Notes: generated by a model not told the origin, from the letters alone. 64,000 nt of DNA from Crossaster papposus (GCA_037893245.1 JBAIAA010000409.1:1169001-1233000); one strand, 5' to 3'; positions 1-12,067 are shown, counted from the first letter of the stretch. Translations and numbers: made by a program.

Positions 1-725
1 CATGTACCGTATGCTCTGAAATATAGAAAATTAGGCATCCAATTGAACACCGTTAATAATTTGCAATAATTTGTGCCATTAATACTCGCTTTGTATCAAA
101 TTTCTGAGATTTTTTAAATCTTCTTGTCAACAAAATTGTCCAGGTAATGTCACCCGGGCTGCCACTAGAGACCCACTTTTGAGCTGGGGCAGTAGTGGCT
201 GAGACCAGGGCAGACCTAGATCATGTGATTGCTAATCAAACGTTCTTGTGTAACATTTGCATACAAGCTTAAAAAACACCCAAGGTTGTATATACTGTAC
301 ATACTACTGTACTGTATGTCTACTGGTACATGTGCATATTAATTGAAACCATTTGCATTTTGCATTAACACTAGATTTCTTCAGCTTTGTCTAGACGGCA
401 TCTGCCAGACATTGGTTAACACACCATGGAGGAATAAGAACACTAACGCCCTATTAGTATCCTCTATTTAAAACTCCAGCCAGTCTGGTGACAAAAGAAA
501 GTTCAGAGTTTCTCGAATACCGTAGCACAGGGAGGTTGCTGTGCTGCACAGCGTGGAGCTTGATGAGTCATGACAGCTAGGCACCAATAAAAAAAAAATG
601 ACAGCCATCAGATTGGTTGATCTCCACCATTTGAAAATTTAAATGCACCTGGAAGTTCAATGGCAAACACTATATTTCGTATCCTTGGCATGTTTGCAGA
701 GATGCAACTTTGACTTTTTAATTGC
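1..725. other. Left flank, no gene seen
   Basis: AT-rich sequence with no ORF, RNA gene or repeat family that could be matched elsewhere in the window. Confidence 0.5.
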
Positions 726-966
726 TTAACTAGTTCGCGTCGGGATTATTTTAACATCACCGAGCCGAGGCGCATGATTATTTTTAACGAAACTCGAAAT
801 CGAGCCGGGTTCAGGCCGATGATACCGGGAAGCACACCCATGCATTTCCGGCCATGCTCGCTGCTGACAGACATTTCTGTGCTTGCACGTAACGTGTTTA
901 TGTGTCCTCCGTTTTGAATCTTTGGAAAACGTTGCGTTTATACGTCCTCCGGCGCAAACTGGTTAA
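726..966 (-). mobile_element. T2 miniature TTAA element, copy a
   Basis: Complete, reverse orientation. TTAA at both ends (726-729, 963-966), termini ctagttcgcgtcgg and ccggcgcaaactgg. The inside shares the family blocks gattattttaacatcaccga and cgtgtttatg with the other copies. Non-coding; a TTAA target duplication points to the piggyBac superfamily. Confidence 0.85.
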
Positions 967-2798
967 AGAGAATACAACATACATGTATATTGCAAACATT
1001 AAAAAACTAAATTACCAAATTATAAATACTTTTAAAAAAATTGGAAAATAATGTACCGGTACTGTCGGTGCTAATCCATTAAAATGCAAGCCAAACTCTT
1101 TCAAGCAGTACAACCCATCAGTTGTACAATTGTATGTATTTGGATAGCTACATTTTGTTTCTGTATTTATAAAGTTTTAAATTTGTAAGCCTATTTATTT
1201 TCAAAATTTCTAGTTGGATAAAGGGGTTCTTTATTGTCCATTTAAATGTACAATACTTATAACACTCTTTTCATGATTCCTATCGAACATGACCTACATT
1301 TCGGCTCGGTATTTCCACATGTTTGAACCCCTAACAAGATTTAAAATTTAATTTCCATTCCCAGCAGGGCCTCGGAAAATTGATGGATACCAGATATATA
1401 TCACATAAACAGTAAAACTGCAGCATTCCTTTGTACAAAGATCATACCAGTAAGATGCACCTGAAAAATGTACCAGTAAATGTCGCATATGGAATTTGAA
1501 GACTTTTGGTCAACCAAAACAAACCAGACTGTCTGAGACAAGTTTCTTGTTTGAAATCGGTCAAATATTGGCCACCACTTTTTTACTTGTTTGTTCTACA
1601 TTGTATCTTGATAAGCTCTTTTCAGTTTTTTAACAAATGCAGAGTGCATGCTAATCCTGTTTGGCAATCAGTTCACGCTGGTGCATGTTAAATCTGGATT
1701 GATTTTGAAATTGAATATTCAATTATTTGGTCCAGGCTGGAATTATAAATCAAATACAAAATTATTCTAAACGTGTCCTCACTTGGTGCAAAATAATTTG
1801 ATAGATTCAGTGTGCCATTTTTATTGACCAGCCATTACCAAAAGTGCAAACATCCCATATGACCAGTGTATAAATCCTCTTTAGATAGCCAAGGCTATGG
1901 GCACTTACAGTAACTTAACATTCTAGACCTTGTGTGTGCATACAAGGATTCTTGTTAGTTGCAATCTAGTTTATCTGTGTGGTCATAAAAAGTCAACCAA
2001 GCAAGGTTTTCTGACAGCTTTTCCCATTGCCTTCACAGGCTGGGAGACAGGGAGGAATATCTCAGCCTTATTTGGAGGCTTTGGTCATGACAATCCTTGC
2101 ATGTTTATTTATGATGATTTCTATTTGTACCAGTACATAGTGCTGTCAAGTTGTTCATTGTCAACAAACTTTGCATGAGGTGTGCTTGTGTTTATTATAT
2201 TAGTGTACATGTACATGTGTATGTACATCAAGAGACCAAAGTCGTTTTACCAAACGTCCGTGTTGAAGTCATTTCCTCAGCAGCTTGACTCATCTAACAT
2301 AGATTAACTACCGCTCGTCATTCAGTCGTTGAAGTGAATATGGTTAATCAGTCATCACTGTGCATGAATACATTGGCAGTTTTGTTGACAGGAAAATCAG
2401 GAAATTGAATTTTTTCCGGCTCATCTCCTCAAACTGACTTTTCCAATCCAATTCTGAGAGGTTTTTGTATGACCAATAATTTCTGAGCATTTGGAAAATT
2501 TGCACTGCACTCTCTTGTTGTCACCCCTAATCATGTTCAGAATAGGAAAATATGATAGTTCAGTGCACCTTGGTGTTTAAAAAGGAACTACCGGGTATTT
2601 GGTGTTAAGCATCGTAACAATACGCAATAAAAAGTACAGTTTGGTCAAACAATTAAGCATTAATACTGCGTTATACCATAGGGAAAGGTTATACAGGCAT
2701 GAGATTTTTTTAGACTATATTCTGAAATCAGCCTGTTTGAATCTCAGTGAAATACATTATTTATATACCGGTAGAAAGATGCATTTTCAGACAATTCA
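967..2798. other. No gene seen
   Basis: AT-rich unique-looking sequence with a few TACATGTA motifs (near 2205-2225). Small chance ORFs of up to 98 residues lack any family resemblance. Confidence 0.45.
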
Positions 2799-2998
2799 AA
2801 AATTACGATCGCCAGAGGGTGATCGCCTCAAAAAACACCAAGAACAACATAAAAACCACTGCATTCGTTTTTCTTGCTTTCCTTGGCATCCATGATTGTG
2901 AAACTTCGGACAGGTCAGTTAAAAGATATTTACTATAAAATACAACCCCCAAATCCACCCATTCATGATAATTCAAGCAAATTACCAATGGTGTATCC
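2799..2998 (+). mobile_element. T1 element, 5'-truncated piece
   Basis: Right half of T1: aagaacaacataagaaccac-like, gcatccatgattgtgaaac, acttcggacaggtcagtta, then ccaatggtgtatccta. The left half is absent. T1 is defined at 23182-23571. Confidence 0.75.
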
Positions 2999-3099
2999 TA
3001 AGGTACATACATTTGTACATCCTTTACTGACTTCATAAAGTTTTCAGTCAACAAGTACAAGTTTACATACAGGTGTACTGTTTGCTCAGTCATATTGAA

Positions 3100-3200
3100 T
3101 TACTACCGGTATGTACATGTACATGGGTACCACATTGGCTAGTACAGTATACCAGTACATGTACATGTATACGCTGTCAGGCAAGTGGTACATGTACTCC
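3100..3200. repeat. Cluster of TACATGTA / TACCGGTA palindromes
   Basis: Dense mixture of TACATGTA, TACCGGTA, TACAGTA and TACCAGTA. Similar clusters recur at 3840-3910, 13980, 16810, 18130-18200, 18480-18520, 19110-19190, 19890-19920, 22930-22990, 29885-30010, 34090-34130, 34550-34580, 42770-42830 and elsewhere. Confidence 0.8.
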
Positions 3201-3708
3201 TGATGTAAAAAAACACACAAAAAACCCAGTTTCTTGTTGGTCATGTTCTGATGCTCGAACAAAGTCTTTCTTGTATGTTCTGTGGTCTCGAGAGGATTAT
3301 CCCAGCCTAGCTAAGCTGGGGGTAGGTATCCATCATTCCAGGTGCTGCTGTCTAAACTTGTTCATTCTTTAACCCTAAAATCCCTAGTGTGAATTACTAA
3401 GAACCATGTATCCTGGCAAATCTGTTATGGCAAACTGTACGCCACAAGCTGTTGGACTCTAATTTCGGAGGTGTGACTAAAAACCCAGTGTATTAAAGTT
3501 TAGAGGTCCATTTACCCATCATATTCATAACAGTAACGGATCCAAACAATTTTTTATTTTTTTTTCTCTTTGATGATAATTTTCACACCAATAAATCCCA
3601 GTGATTCACATAAATCTCATGAGTAATATCGAATATGCCTTGATGTGAAATAAGCTTGGCTGGAATGACCTGAAATATACAAATCAAATAAGTTACGAGG
3701 GCCTAATA

Positions 3709-3797
3709 TTTAGATCTAAACAAAATCTTCTTCAGAGTCAAAGAAGATCTTCTCTGAAGAAGATCTTCTCTGAAGAAGATCTTGTTAAGATCTAAAA
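3709..3797. repeat. Inverted and tandem AGATCTTCTTC repeat
   Basis: TTAGATCTAAACAAAATCTTC on the left is mirrored by GAAGATCTTGTTAAGATCTA on the right, and the centre holds tandem ctgaagaagatcttct units. It can fold into one hairpin. Confidence 0.6.
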
Positions 3798-4302
3798 ATT
3801 AAAGAGGACCGAGATCTTTTATTTGGGTACCAGTGTACATGCAATGAGATTGTACATCCGTGTACATGTACATGTATGTACATGTATACATGTACATGTA
3901 CGGTAGCTACGGTATGTACAGTAAGTATGATTTTTTTTATCAAATAATTGTCCTGCCTCATGTACCAGTACCATTCTATATGTACAGTACCAGTACATGT
4001 AGGTCCTAAGGGGGGATGACAGTAATACATGTATGACAGGAGACCCTGGGGAAGCCCTGGGGTGTTGGGGTTCCTCTAGGGCAGAGCAATCTGGGTGTGT
4101 TAGGGAAGTTATAGACATTGGTTGAAGATGTAAGCCGTGTTAGCACGAGGATGGTAACATACAAAATGGTCAATGTTACCACTGTTCGCACTTCGACTTT
4201 CCCGAGACCGCGGGAGAAGTAGCCGAGCTGTCATTATAATGACTCATGAAGGCGAACATTATAAGTGACCCGCAAATAAAACAATACAACTAGTGAGTAC
4301 TT

Positions 4303-4789
4303 AAAGGTTGGATCGATACACCATTTGCAGAAATCAAAAATGTTTATTAACCCTAACTCCCTCACCATTGTTATTGAACAATACAATTCCTTCAAAATCC
4401 TCCAACTTTCTTTGTTGTGTAGGGAGTTAGGGTTAAAGAATTATTAAGAAATGTCTTACAGTCACTTATTTGAAAGTAAATAATAATTCTAGGCATCCAG
4501 CAAAATGATTGCACTAGATATCCTGTGATTGTTCCGAAAAATAAAATTGTATTTAACAAACTTTGCAATCGCCGGACAACGATCACGAAAAAAATAAGAA
4601 CAACACACATGTACAAGAACCACTGCCGGTTGAAAACGAACACCGTTTTTTTCTTGCTTTTTTCTCAGCATCCATGATAGTAAAACTTTGGGTTAGATTA
4701 ACTATATTTACTATAAACATACAACCCTCCAAATCCACCCATTTATGATATTTCAAACAATTACCAATGGTGTATCCTACTTTTAGGTA
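4303..4789 (+). mobile_element. T1 element with a nested T6 mini-element
   Basis: Starts ttaaaggttggatcgatacacc and ends caatggtgtatcctactttta, complete in outline. The nested insert is listed at 4347-4436. Confidence 0.8.
4347..4436. mobile_element. T6 mini-element with CCCTAAC termini
   Basis: TTAA at 4347-4350 and 4433-4436 flanks an 82-base insert whose ends are CCCTAACTCCCT and AGGGAGTTAGGG, perfect inverted repeats of 12 bases. The TTAA plus CCCT start is the canonical form of piggyBac termini. It interrupts T1 sequence between aaatcaaaaatgttta and aagaattattaag. Confidence 0.65.
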
Positions 4790-5552
4790 AAGTTAAAAGA
4801 TACATGCTGGAATCAAAGACATTGGCAATTCCACACATCATATACCGGTAGCTGCAGAGAATGCAGTTGTACATGTATCATGCACATTACTACCGAACCA
4901 CACATGTAAGAGGCAGGGGACCAGACTGCTGTACTGCAGGCCAGATGTAAACCAGCAATATTTTTCTTGACAATATCCTTAGGGCTTTAATACAACACCT
5001 TCCATGTGTCTGAAGATGTCCATGGTTGACAAGTGAACACAAGCAAAAGGTGAAATCCACACCTCTAGCCCAATGAATGTGTGTATTCTTTGAGTTGACA
5101 TTTAACAGCAAGATACCAGTACCAAGACATGCTACATGTAGTTTATGGCCAGGTAATTAAGTTTATGGCCATGTTATTTATGTAGTTGTCTTCATTAATT
5201 ATGGCCCAGTACCCTGGTACATCACCTTTTGCACCTGACATTAGCAAGGAGTTGTTGAGTTGAATGTGCATTTGCCTGAGTTTTTGAGCTGTGTATATTT
5301 GAAACTATGGTGTTACAGACAGAAACAGTTTTTTTCCAAATATTGACTAATTAATTCATTGCAAACAGCATCATAGACGCGTGAACATTGTAATGTTTTA
5401 TAGGTACCGATAACCTACGGTAAACTCTTAGAACAAGCCCACTGGTTTTCATTTTATTTTCTGATATTTGTCGACTTCATAATGTTCATGAGGTTTCTTA
5501 TAAGATAGAGTTAAACAAACTGTGCACTCTTTGCTGATATTGCTAGAGTTAT

Positions 5553-5890
5553 TTGGTAATTACTTCAATTATCATAAATGGGTGGATTTGGGGGGTTGTA
5601 TTTTATAGTAAATATCGTTTAACTGACCTGTCCGAAGTTTTACAATCATGGATGCTGAGAAAAGCCAGAAAAAACGTGATGCGTTATTAATCGGCGTCGG
5701 GCAGTTGTTCTTATTTTTTTTATTTTTTTTCGCGATCGCGATTTGTTTAATTAAAAATTATTATTTTTTTCGGAACAATTACAGGATATCTAGCGCAATC
5801 ATTCTGTGGATGCCTTCAATCAAAATTTACTTAATAATTTCTTAATAATTCGGTAGTAAAAATTGTTGATATCTGCAAATGGTACCGTAC
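5553..5890 (-). mobile_element. T1 element, reverse copy
   Basis: Contains the family blocks ggtaattacttcaattatc, atggatgctgagaaaagcc, aggatatctagcgcaatcat and gatatctgcaaatggt. The right terminus is replaced by TACCGTAC and TTGTACGT motifs, an example of the small palindromic insertions. Confidence 0.8.
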
Positions 5891-6514
5891 ATACTTGTAC
5901 GTCCTACATTTTAAATGTGCCATATAGGCATGCTAACACCATAGTTCCTGTGATATGGGAAAACTAGATTTTTAAAAACTTTTGTGAAACGCCCCGACTT
6001 GTTGACATACAGATATAGCCTCTGTGTATCAACAAGTTAGGGCATTTCGGAGAAGTTAAAAATTTCAATAGGAACAAAGGTCTACCCCACAGGTATGGGT
6101 GTTTAGGGCGGGTCGTACTTGAGAATAAAGAGAAAGTTATATGTATGCCACTAGCGCAGGTGTGCAAAGACAACAGTACGACTAGGGAAGCTGGTCTATA
6201 ATCGTGTCATTTGCGTGCGCACTGCGTGAACAGATTTTACGCGACGTGCACAATATCGATTGCTGTTGATGTGGCACAGAGCCAAGACATTGTGCATGCA
6301 GATGAGTTGCTACACACACTATACCTGCACAGAAGTGCAAACTGATGTTTGTATACATGTACAGTACATGTATTTAACTGAAAAAACCCCATGTGGGTGT
6401 TGCCTGAAAGTTACATTATTCCTGCCAAGGGAATTACATGTATACGGTGATAAAACCAAAATGCTGCAGTCATTTTGTCAACAACACCTGTCACTTTGGG
6501 CATTGGCGCACCCA

Positions 6515-6812
6515 GGATTTGGGGTTGGGGGGTTAGGGGAGGGCAAGGGAGGGGGGAGGGGGGAGGGGGCGCTCAAAGAAAACTTCACTCTCACAAATCA
6601 AATACAAACACTGTACCGGTAGGCCTACTACTTTGTACATACTGTAGTATGTCATTTTTGGTTATATTGTACACTGTACGGATCTTTCCATTTGGAACTC
6701 GGTAACCTCCTATAACTTTCCCCCCCTCAATTTTTTTATCTTACTTTCTTGGGGGGAGGGGGGGGGGGGGGGGGGTGGTTAATGGCTTAAGCCCCCCCCC
6801 CCCCCCCCCCTC
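6515..6812. repeat. G-run and C-run low-complexity block
   Basis: Runs of G4-G7 at 6521-6568, a G18-type run near 6757-6775 and a C20-type run near 6791-6810 that could pair with it. The first block fits a G-quadruplex pattern on the + strand. Confidence 0.6.
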
Positions 6813-7494
6813 TTTATTTTGGGAGTTGTGGTCAGTGCAGTGCAAAACCACACATTCCTACCGGGTACATTAATATTCATGTATTATTAAGTATCAATAC
6901 TTGGATAAATAGAGAAAACATACTAACAAAAATGTTTAAAAATACCCCAGTTTATGACATGTCTGCTTGACTGGACATTCCATGGCATTTCATTTTATAC
7001 ATCTTTAATTGGAAATGGGCAATTCCATGGTAACTCGTGCTACATTTTTGCACATCCTCCATTACATTGGTCATGCTCATCCCAAGCTTGTGAATTCAGT
7101 GGGAACAACTTTTTTTGATGAAGATTTACAATCAACGAAGCAGGTGGCTCATGATTATTTATGCTGCCAACAAATGTTCAAGTACATGTAAGTCATTGCA
7201 TGTGCCGTACATTACCCTTCCTTAGGTACAGGACATGTTTTTTTCTGAAAGTAGTGTTGGAAATCTGTCCAGTAAATCACAATCCATCAGAACTTCATTT
7301 TCAGCATAATACTGTCATGATACTCTAAATAGCCACTTGCCTTATGATCCAACTTGGGGCTGCACGTGTACTGGTAACACTCTGGGAACCTTGACAGATT
7401 TATGTCATCCAACCTGACACTAGCTGAACAATGTTACCATTTATGGTGATATGTACAGTACATGCATACTATCTTTTCTGCACCTACAAATGTA
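6813..7494. other. No gene seen
   Basis: AT-rich unique-looking DNA; nothing recognised. Confidence 0.4.
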
Positions 7495-7978
7495 TTAAAG
7501 GGATAATATACTTTTTGCAGCTATCCAAAAAGTAACCAACAAAATACTGTTGAAAAGCTTACTTGCTATAAAGATATCAATGATTCTAACTCTCTGTGAA
7601 ATTATTTCGTCTGGCACATGCTGTCAGTTTAAAGAAATCAACAAAATGAATGCCATTTCCAAATGTGTGTCTCGGAGACCCACGTTTGGAAGTTTCTGCA
7701 AATAGTACGCACAATTGTTGAAACGATGTGTGGTGCACGCATTGGCGCTACTATTGGTCGGTTCATTGCTAATGACACACGTCGGTAGCATTCGGCAGCT
7801 AATTTTGAATTGAAATTAAAATCTTAGAATATTGGGTTTTTATTTTTTCAGAATTTGCACCATTCACAGAGCTAACATTTTCACCAGGTTTTTGGTCAAG
7901 GCCCTTTCTATTTTGAGCACTTTCGCTGCTTCAAATGATAACAATGCTCAACCGACAAATGGTATATTGTCCTTTTAA
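7495..7978 (+). mobile_element. T3 miniature TTAA element, complete copy
   Basis: TTAA at 7495-7498 and 7975-7978. Ends AAGGGATAATATACTTTTTG and (reverse complement of the right end) AAGGACAATATACCATTTG form an imperfect inverted repeat. Relatives lie at 13843 and 25622. Confidence 0.75.
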
Positions 7979-8121
7979 ACTTTGCCCTAAACCTGCATGT
8001 GTATTTTGTTCTCACCATGGAAAGTGACAGTAGAGCTGCTCTAAGTATTGAAACTGAAAGCAAGGACCATAATTTGGAATCCTGAAAAAAAATTTCTCTC
8101 GTGATTTCACAAGGAATTGTG

Positions 8122-8830
8122 AGGATATTTCATATTCCTCCGCTGATCACTTGCCCAATTAAAGAATGGCAGTAGCAACTTTCTACTTTGCTGTACAATG
8201 TACATACAGTATGTATTATCAAAATTAAAAATTTGCAACTTATGGATTGTTACATGTGTACACGTACATGTACCGGTATGTGATATACTTTTAGAAAGGA
8301 GCATTACAAAATTGTACATATGTGACCGGCTCTACAAAAAGGTGTATTAAGTCGCAGAAAAACAAATTGAGTTATATACATGGTTAAAACGCCCATAACA
8401 TGAGCTTTCATTTGGTATAATAGAGCTCCATAGCCCCTCTCATTTTGGAGATATGACGTGTTTATATATTGATTACTTCCTTTGAGTTCAAATTACAAAA
8501 CTGAGAAAACAGGCTTTGAAATAGCCGGCTCTGTTGAACTACAACAGAACGATGCACACAAAATTTTATTTTTCCCACTTTATTCATCAAAATCAACATT
8601 TCTTTGAATGAAACCTGTAACTGTAGGTATTAATTGATGTCATTCATGACAAAAAAAGAAAATCACATTTTGAGGAAATATTTCCCCTCTCAATGTTGAG
8701 CGGGCCTTTACATGATAGTGCACAGCGCGACTTAATACACCTTTTTGTAGAGCCGGTCACATGTATGTATAATGTACGTACATGTATGCACTGTACAGTA
8801 TGCACATGTACCTGTGTAGAATACATTTAC
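8122..8830 (+). repeat. Diverged duplicated segment, copy 1, split by M2
   Basis: 8122-8320 and 8764-8830 match 10777-11015 (gatatttcatattcytccgc, ttgcccaattaa, agcaactttctactttgctg, agaaaggagcatt). The M2 element at 8321-8761 interrupts this copy only. Copy 1 carries extra TACATACAGTATGTA-type sequence relative to copy 2. Confidence 0.7.
8321..8761. mobile_element. M2 element, TGTGACCGG termini, long inverted repeats
   Basis: Begins TGTGACCGGCTCTACAAAAA and ends with its reverse complement; the inverted repeats run about 36 bases to GCGACTTAATACACC. TA stands outside both ends, consistent with a TA target duplication (Tc1/mariner type). Non-coding. Confidence 0.8.
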
Positions 8831-8834
8831 AACC

Positions 8835-9812
8835 TGTGTTGGTGCAGAGACCAGGGACATGTTGTCAGCCAGCATGAATGTAATTTCCTGTTCAGATTTA
8901 TATCTTGCTGCTCAGTGATCAGCCATTAATTAACACATTGATGACGGGAAGCGGCCCGCTAATCCATCCGGAATCCTGTGGACAACTGTGCTGTGTGGCA
9001 GCTGCACCCTCGGTCCATTGTGCAGTGCAGCTACCAGACAATGCAACCAGTGCAGTGAGAAGTGGGATACTGGTAATACCTTTGACCTGACATTAGTCCT
9101 GACACTCAGGAACAAGTCAGGCAATCCCAAAACAGTCTACCCTTACCACATACTTGGTCATCAATTAACACATTGTTGTATTGGTACAACTTGTAACTGT
9201 TTACTCAGCTTACAATCCTCTAAGGCATTTGTAATGAGCCTCTAAATGCCATGTTTCCAAACCTGTCTGGATAGGTGCTAATCCCAGCCAGTGGTGACTT
9301 CTTGGGGGCACAGACTGATGACCCCATGTGACCTAAGAAATGCACCCCCATTAGCAAGGGACCCTCTATCATTGTCATTAGCAATGACCTGAACTACATG
9401 TTGTGTACTGGCCTAAGGGTTTGCTGCTTGATAAGTTGATATATTTGTGGAATGTCTCCTGGCTGAAATTGACCCAGACATCTAGGGTAGGTGAAGTTAT
9501 TACTGTGTTACTTTTTAAAAGTTTGGGTTATGAAATCTGTTGATACCTCTATTAAATGTGAGCAATTGAGCAATACTACCGGTAACTTGATATTGAGCCA
9601 ACAAGATGCAAAACGTGACTTAACGGTCATAATTGGTGACTAATTGGTCAAGTTTTTGTTACAAAAATTCTGCCCCCGCCAATAATACGGGTGAGCACTT
9701 TACCTAAAATCTTCACGTTAAGATGCAAAATATGTTGCCCTGTTGAATTTCTTTTCTAGTTTGTCAATACAGGTATGAACTTGTGCTTTTTCTTCTCAAA
9801 TATTAAACTTTA
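8835..9812. other. No convincing gene
   Basis: Sequence around 8940-9080 is less AT-rich and open in several frames, but no frame shows a family resemblance or clear splice logic. Confidence 0.35.
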
Positions 9813-10054
9813 TTACCCAGTTCGCGACGGGATTATTTTAACATCACCAAGCCGATGCGCGTGATTATTTTTAACGAAACTCGATCCAAAGCAGGTTCAG
9901 GCTGCCAGTACCGGGAAGCACACCCACGCATTTATGGCCTTGCTCGTTGCTGACAGACATTTCCGGCCTTGCTCGTGGCGTGTACATGCGTCATTCGTTT
10001 TGAATCTGGGGAAAACTTTGCGTTTATTTTCGTTATCCGGCGCAAACTGGTTAA
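9813..10054 (-). mobile_element. T2 element, copy b
   Basis: Left end ttacccagttcgcgacgg (TTAA changed to TTAC), right end ccggcgcaaactggttaa. Contains a local duplication of the cattt(c/a)nggccttgctcg block. Confidence 0.8.
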
Positions 10055-10277
10055 ATTGTAACAGACATTACTATACCTTATACATTCATAATCATCAAGA
10101 GCAGAATTCTCACTAGTCCGTATGTGCCAATCTGCTATTTTTGCTCTTTTCCAAACGCGCACTCCAGTATTGACGCACATGATACAAATAGGTCTACTAT
10201 ATGCATAATGTGCTCTATAATGAAACAATCATGAAACTGTTGCACAGGTGTGATACACATGCCACTCTCCGTAAATT

Positions 10278-10612
10278 TGTATTCTTGTTGAGACATCCCT
10301 TTGTTCTCGTGTACAAAATGGTTAGAAAGTCGAGCACGTTTCTCAAAATGCTCCTATTTCAACCACAGTTTAATTTTTGGGTTGAAATTTTGACCCTATT
10401 TTATACTCTAACTCAAACACTAAACCTAACCAAAATCCTAACCCTAGCGGTAGTTTTAAGTAATTTTAGTAAAAATCCACCCCCCCCCCCCCCAAAAAAA
10501 AAAAAAAAAAAGTGGAGACCTATTCATCTATAGAAATTGCCCCTGAAGACCTTATGACTCCCATTGTCCCCATTGCATTCAAGTCTTCACAGGGTACTGA
10601 ATTTAGAAGTGT
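10278..10612 (+). mobile_element. M1 element, copy 1
   Basis: Aligns end to end with 31917-32249 and with the reverse of 16084-16411: gagacatccctttgttctcg, aaagtcgagcacgtttctca, a CCTAACCC-rich middle, tggagacctattcatctata. Ends are imperfect inverted repeats around GGAGACATG. Its right half is part of duplicated segment S. Confidence 0.75.
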
Positions 10613-10749
10613 GAACACACAGCTAAAATGATGGCGGCACACATTAATCAGTGTCCCTGAAATTGTAATGACAACTGAATATGTTTATAATCAAACAAAT
10701 ATACACCGGGTATTTTTTTGGGTGAATAGTAAATATTATCGATAAATCC
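10446..10749 (+). repeat. Segment S, first copy of a near-identical 300-base duplication
   Basis: agcggtagttttaagtaatt to tattatcgataaatcc, read as identical to 11526-12067 once the T2 element there is removed, including a C14 run followed by an A18 run. It spans the junction between M1 and R3. Confidence 0.85.
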
Positions 10750-10776
10750 TGAAAATAAATATATCTAATTGCGATG

Positions 10777-11015
10777 ATATTTCATATTCTTCCGCTGATC
10801 ACTTGCCCAATTAAGGCATGGCAGTAGCAACTTTCTACTTTGCTGTTCAATGTATTATCAAAATGTAAAACTTGCAAATGGATTGTTACATGTGTACAAT
10901 GTACATGTATGTAGTGTACATTGTACCTTTAGAAAGGAGCATTTACAAAATTGTACATGTACCAGTATGTGTATGAACATGTACCTGTACCGCGCCGGTA
11001 CATGTAGAATACATA
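10777..11015 (+). repeat. Diverged duplicated segment, copy 2 (no M2)
   Basis: Matches 8122-8320 plus 8764-8830 and lacks M2. The junction reads acaaaattgtacatgtacc. Confidence 0.7.
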
Positions 11016-11039
11016 CAGTATTGTTATACCACGGCAATA

Positions 11040-11534
11040 GATTGTGAATTTTTATTGGTCGAGAAGCGTTCACGTGACATGCCACAAAAACGCATGTATC
11101 CGAGTGTGCCGATGTATGAGCATGGTATGAGTGATGTACGCTGAGTACGCGTGGTACATGAGTTCATGTACCCCACGGGGTACATGAACTTTCTTTTTCC
11201 AGGCCGCGGAATTTTTTTTTACACGCTAGCGCATAGCCTGGCCGGCCATTTCTGTGATAAATACCATGGAAGCGACTGATATTAGAGTCTAGCAACCTTT
11301 GACATGGCGCTGTGTTATATTAGCTGGTACTACGTAAATTGATGTATGTTCCTGTGCGATGTAAACAGGGAACAGTGAAGTTAGCACTTTCGGCAACGAC
11401 TGACGACCGCCATTGTTGTTTACACTGCTTTCGTTTATGCTGTTCGTCTGCTTTTTTTCTGTTCCAATTTTGCCTTATTTTCTCCGTAATGTCGGCAGAC
11501 GACAGCATTAAGTCACCTCCAAAGAAGCGGTAGT
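11040..11534 (+). other. GC-richer block ending in a 14-codon ORF
   Basis: Higher CpG content than the surroundings, with cacgtgac, ggccggcc, a palindrome gttcatgtaccccacggggt at 11163-11188, and at 11490-11534 an ORF MSADDSIKSPPKKR. The peptide resembles a basic nuclear-type N-terminus. It could be the 5' end of an unrecognised gene or element; no continuation was found. Confidence 0.3.
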
Positions 11535-12067
11535 TTTAACCAGTTCGCGCCGGATGACGTATATAAACGCAAAACTTTCCCAAAATTCAAAACGGATGAC
11601 GCATAAACACGCCAAGTTCAAGTTAGGAAATGTATGTCAGCAGCGCGCAAGGCCGGAAATGCGTGGGTGTGCTACCCAGCACTATCGGCCTGAACACGCT
11701 TCGGATCGAGTTTCGTTAAAAATAATCCCGCCCGTCGGCTCGGCGATGTTAAAATAATCCCGGCGCGAACTGGTTAAGTAATTTTAGTAAAAATCCACCC
11801 CCCCCCCCCCCAAAAAAAAAAAAAAAAAAGTGGAGACCTATTCATCTATAGAAATTGCCCCTGAAGACCTTATGACTCCCATTGTCCCCATTGCATTCAA
11901 GTCTTCACAGGGTACTGAATTTAGAAGTGTGAACACACAGCTAAAATGATGGCGGCACACATTAATCAGTGTCCCTGAAATTGTAATGACAACTGAATAT
12001 GTTTATAATCAAACAAATATACACCGGGTATTTTTTTGGGTGAATAGTAAATATTATCGATAAATCC
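11526..12067 (+). repeat. Segment S, second copy, carrying T2
   Basis: The direct-repeat partner of 10446-10749, with T2 inserted exactly at its TTAA. Confidence 0.85.
11536..11777 (+). mobile_element. T2 element, copy c, with an empty paralogous site
   Basis: TTAA at 11536-11539 and 11774-11777, termini CCAGTTCGCGCCGG and CCGGCGCGAACTGG (perfect 14-base inverted repeats). The unoccupied counterpart at 10453-10463 reads tttTAAgtaatt, proving the target is TTAA, duplicated once. Confidence 0.95.

Noticed and set aside
9000-9245. Coding exon around 8941-9100
   Set aside because: Open in several frames because of lower AT content; no recognisable family, codon pattern or consistent splice sites.
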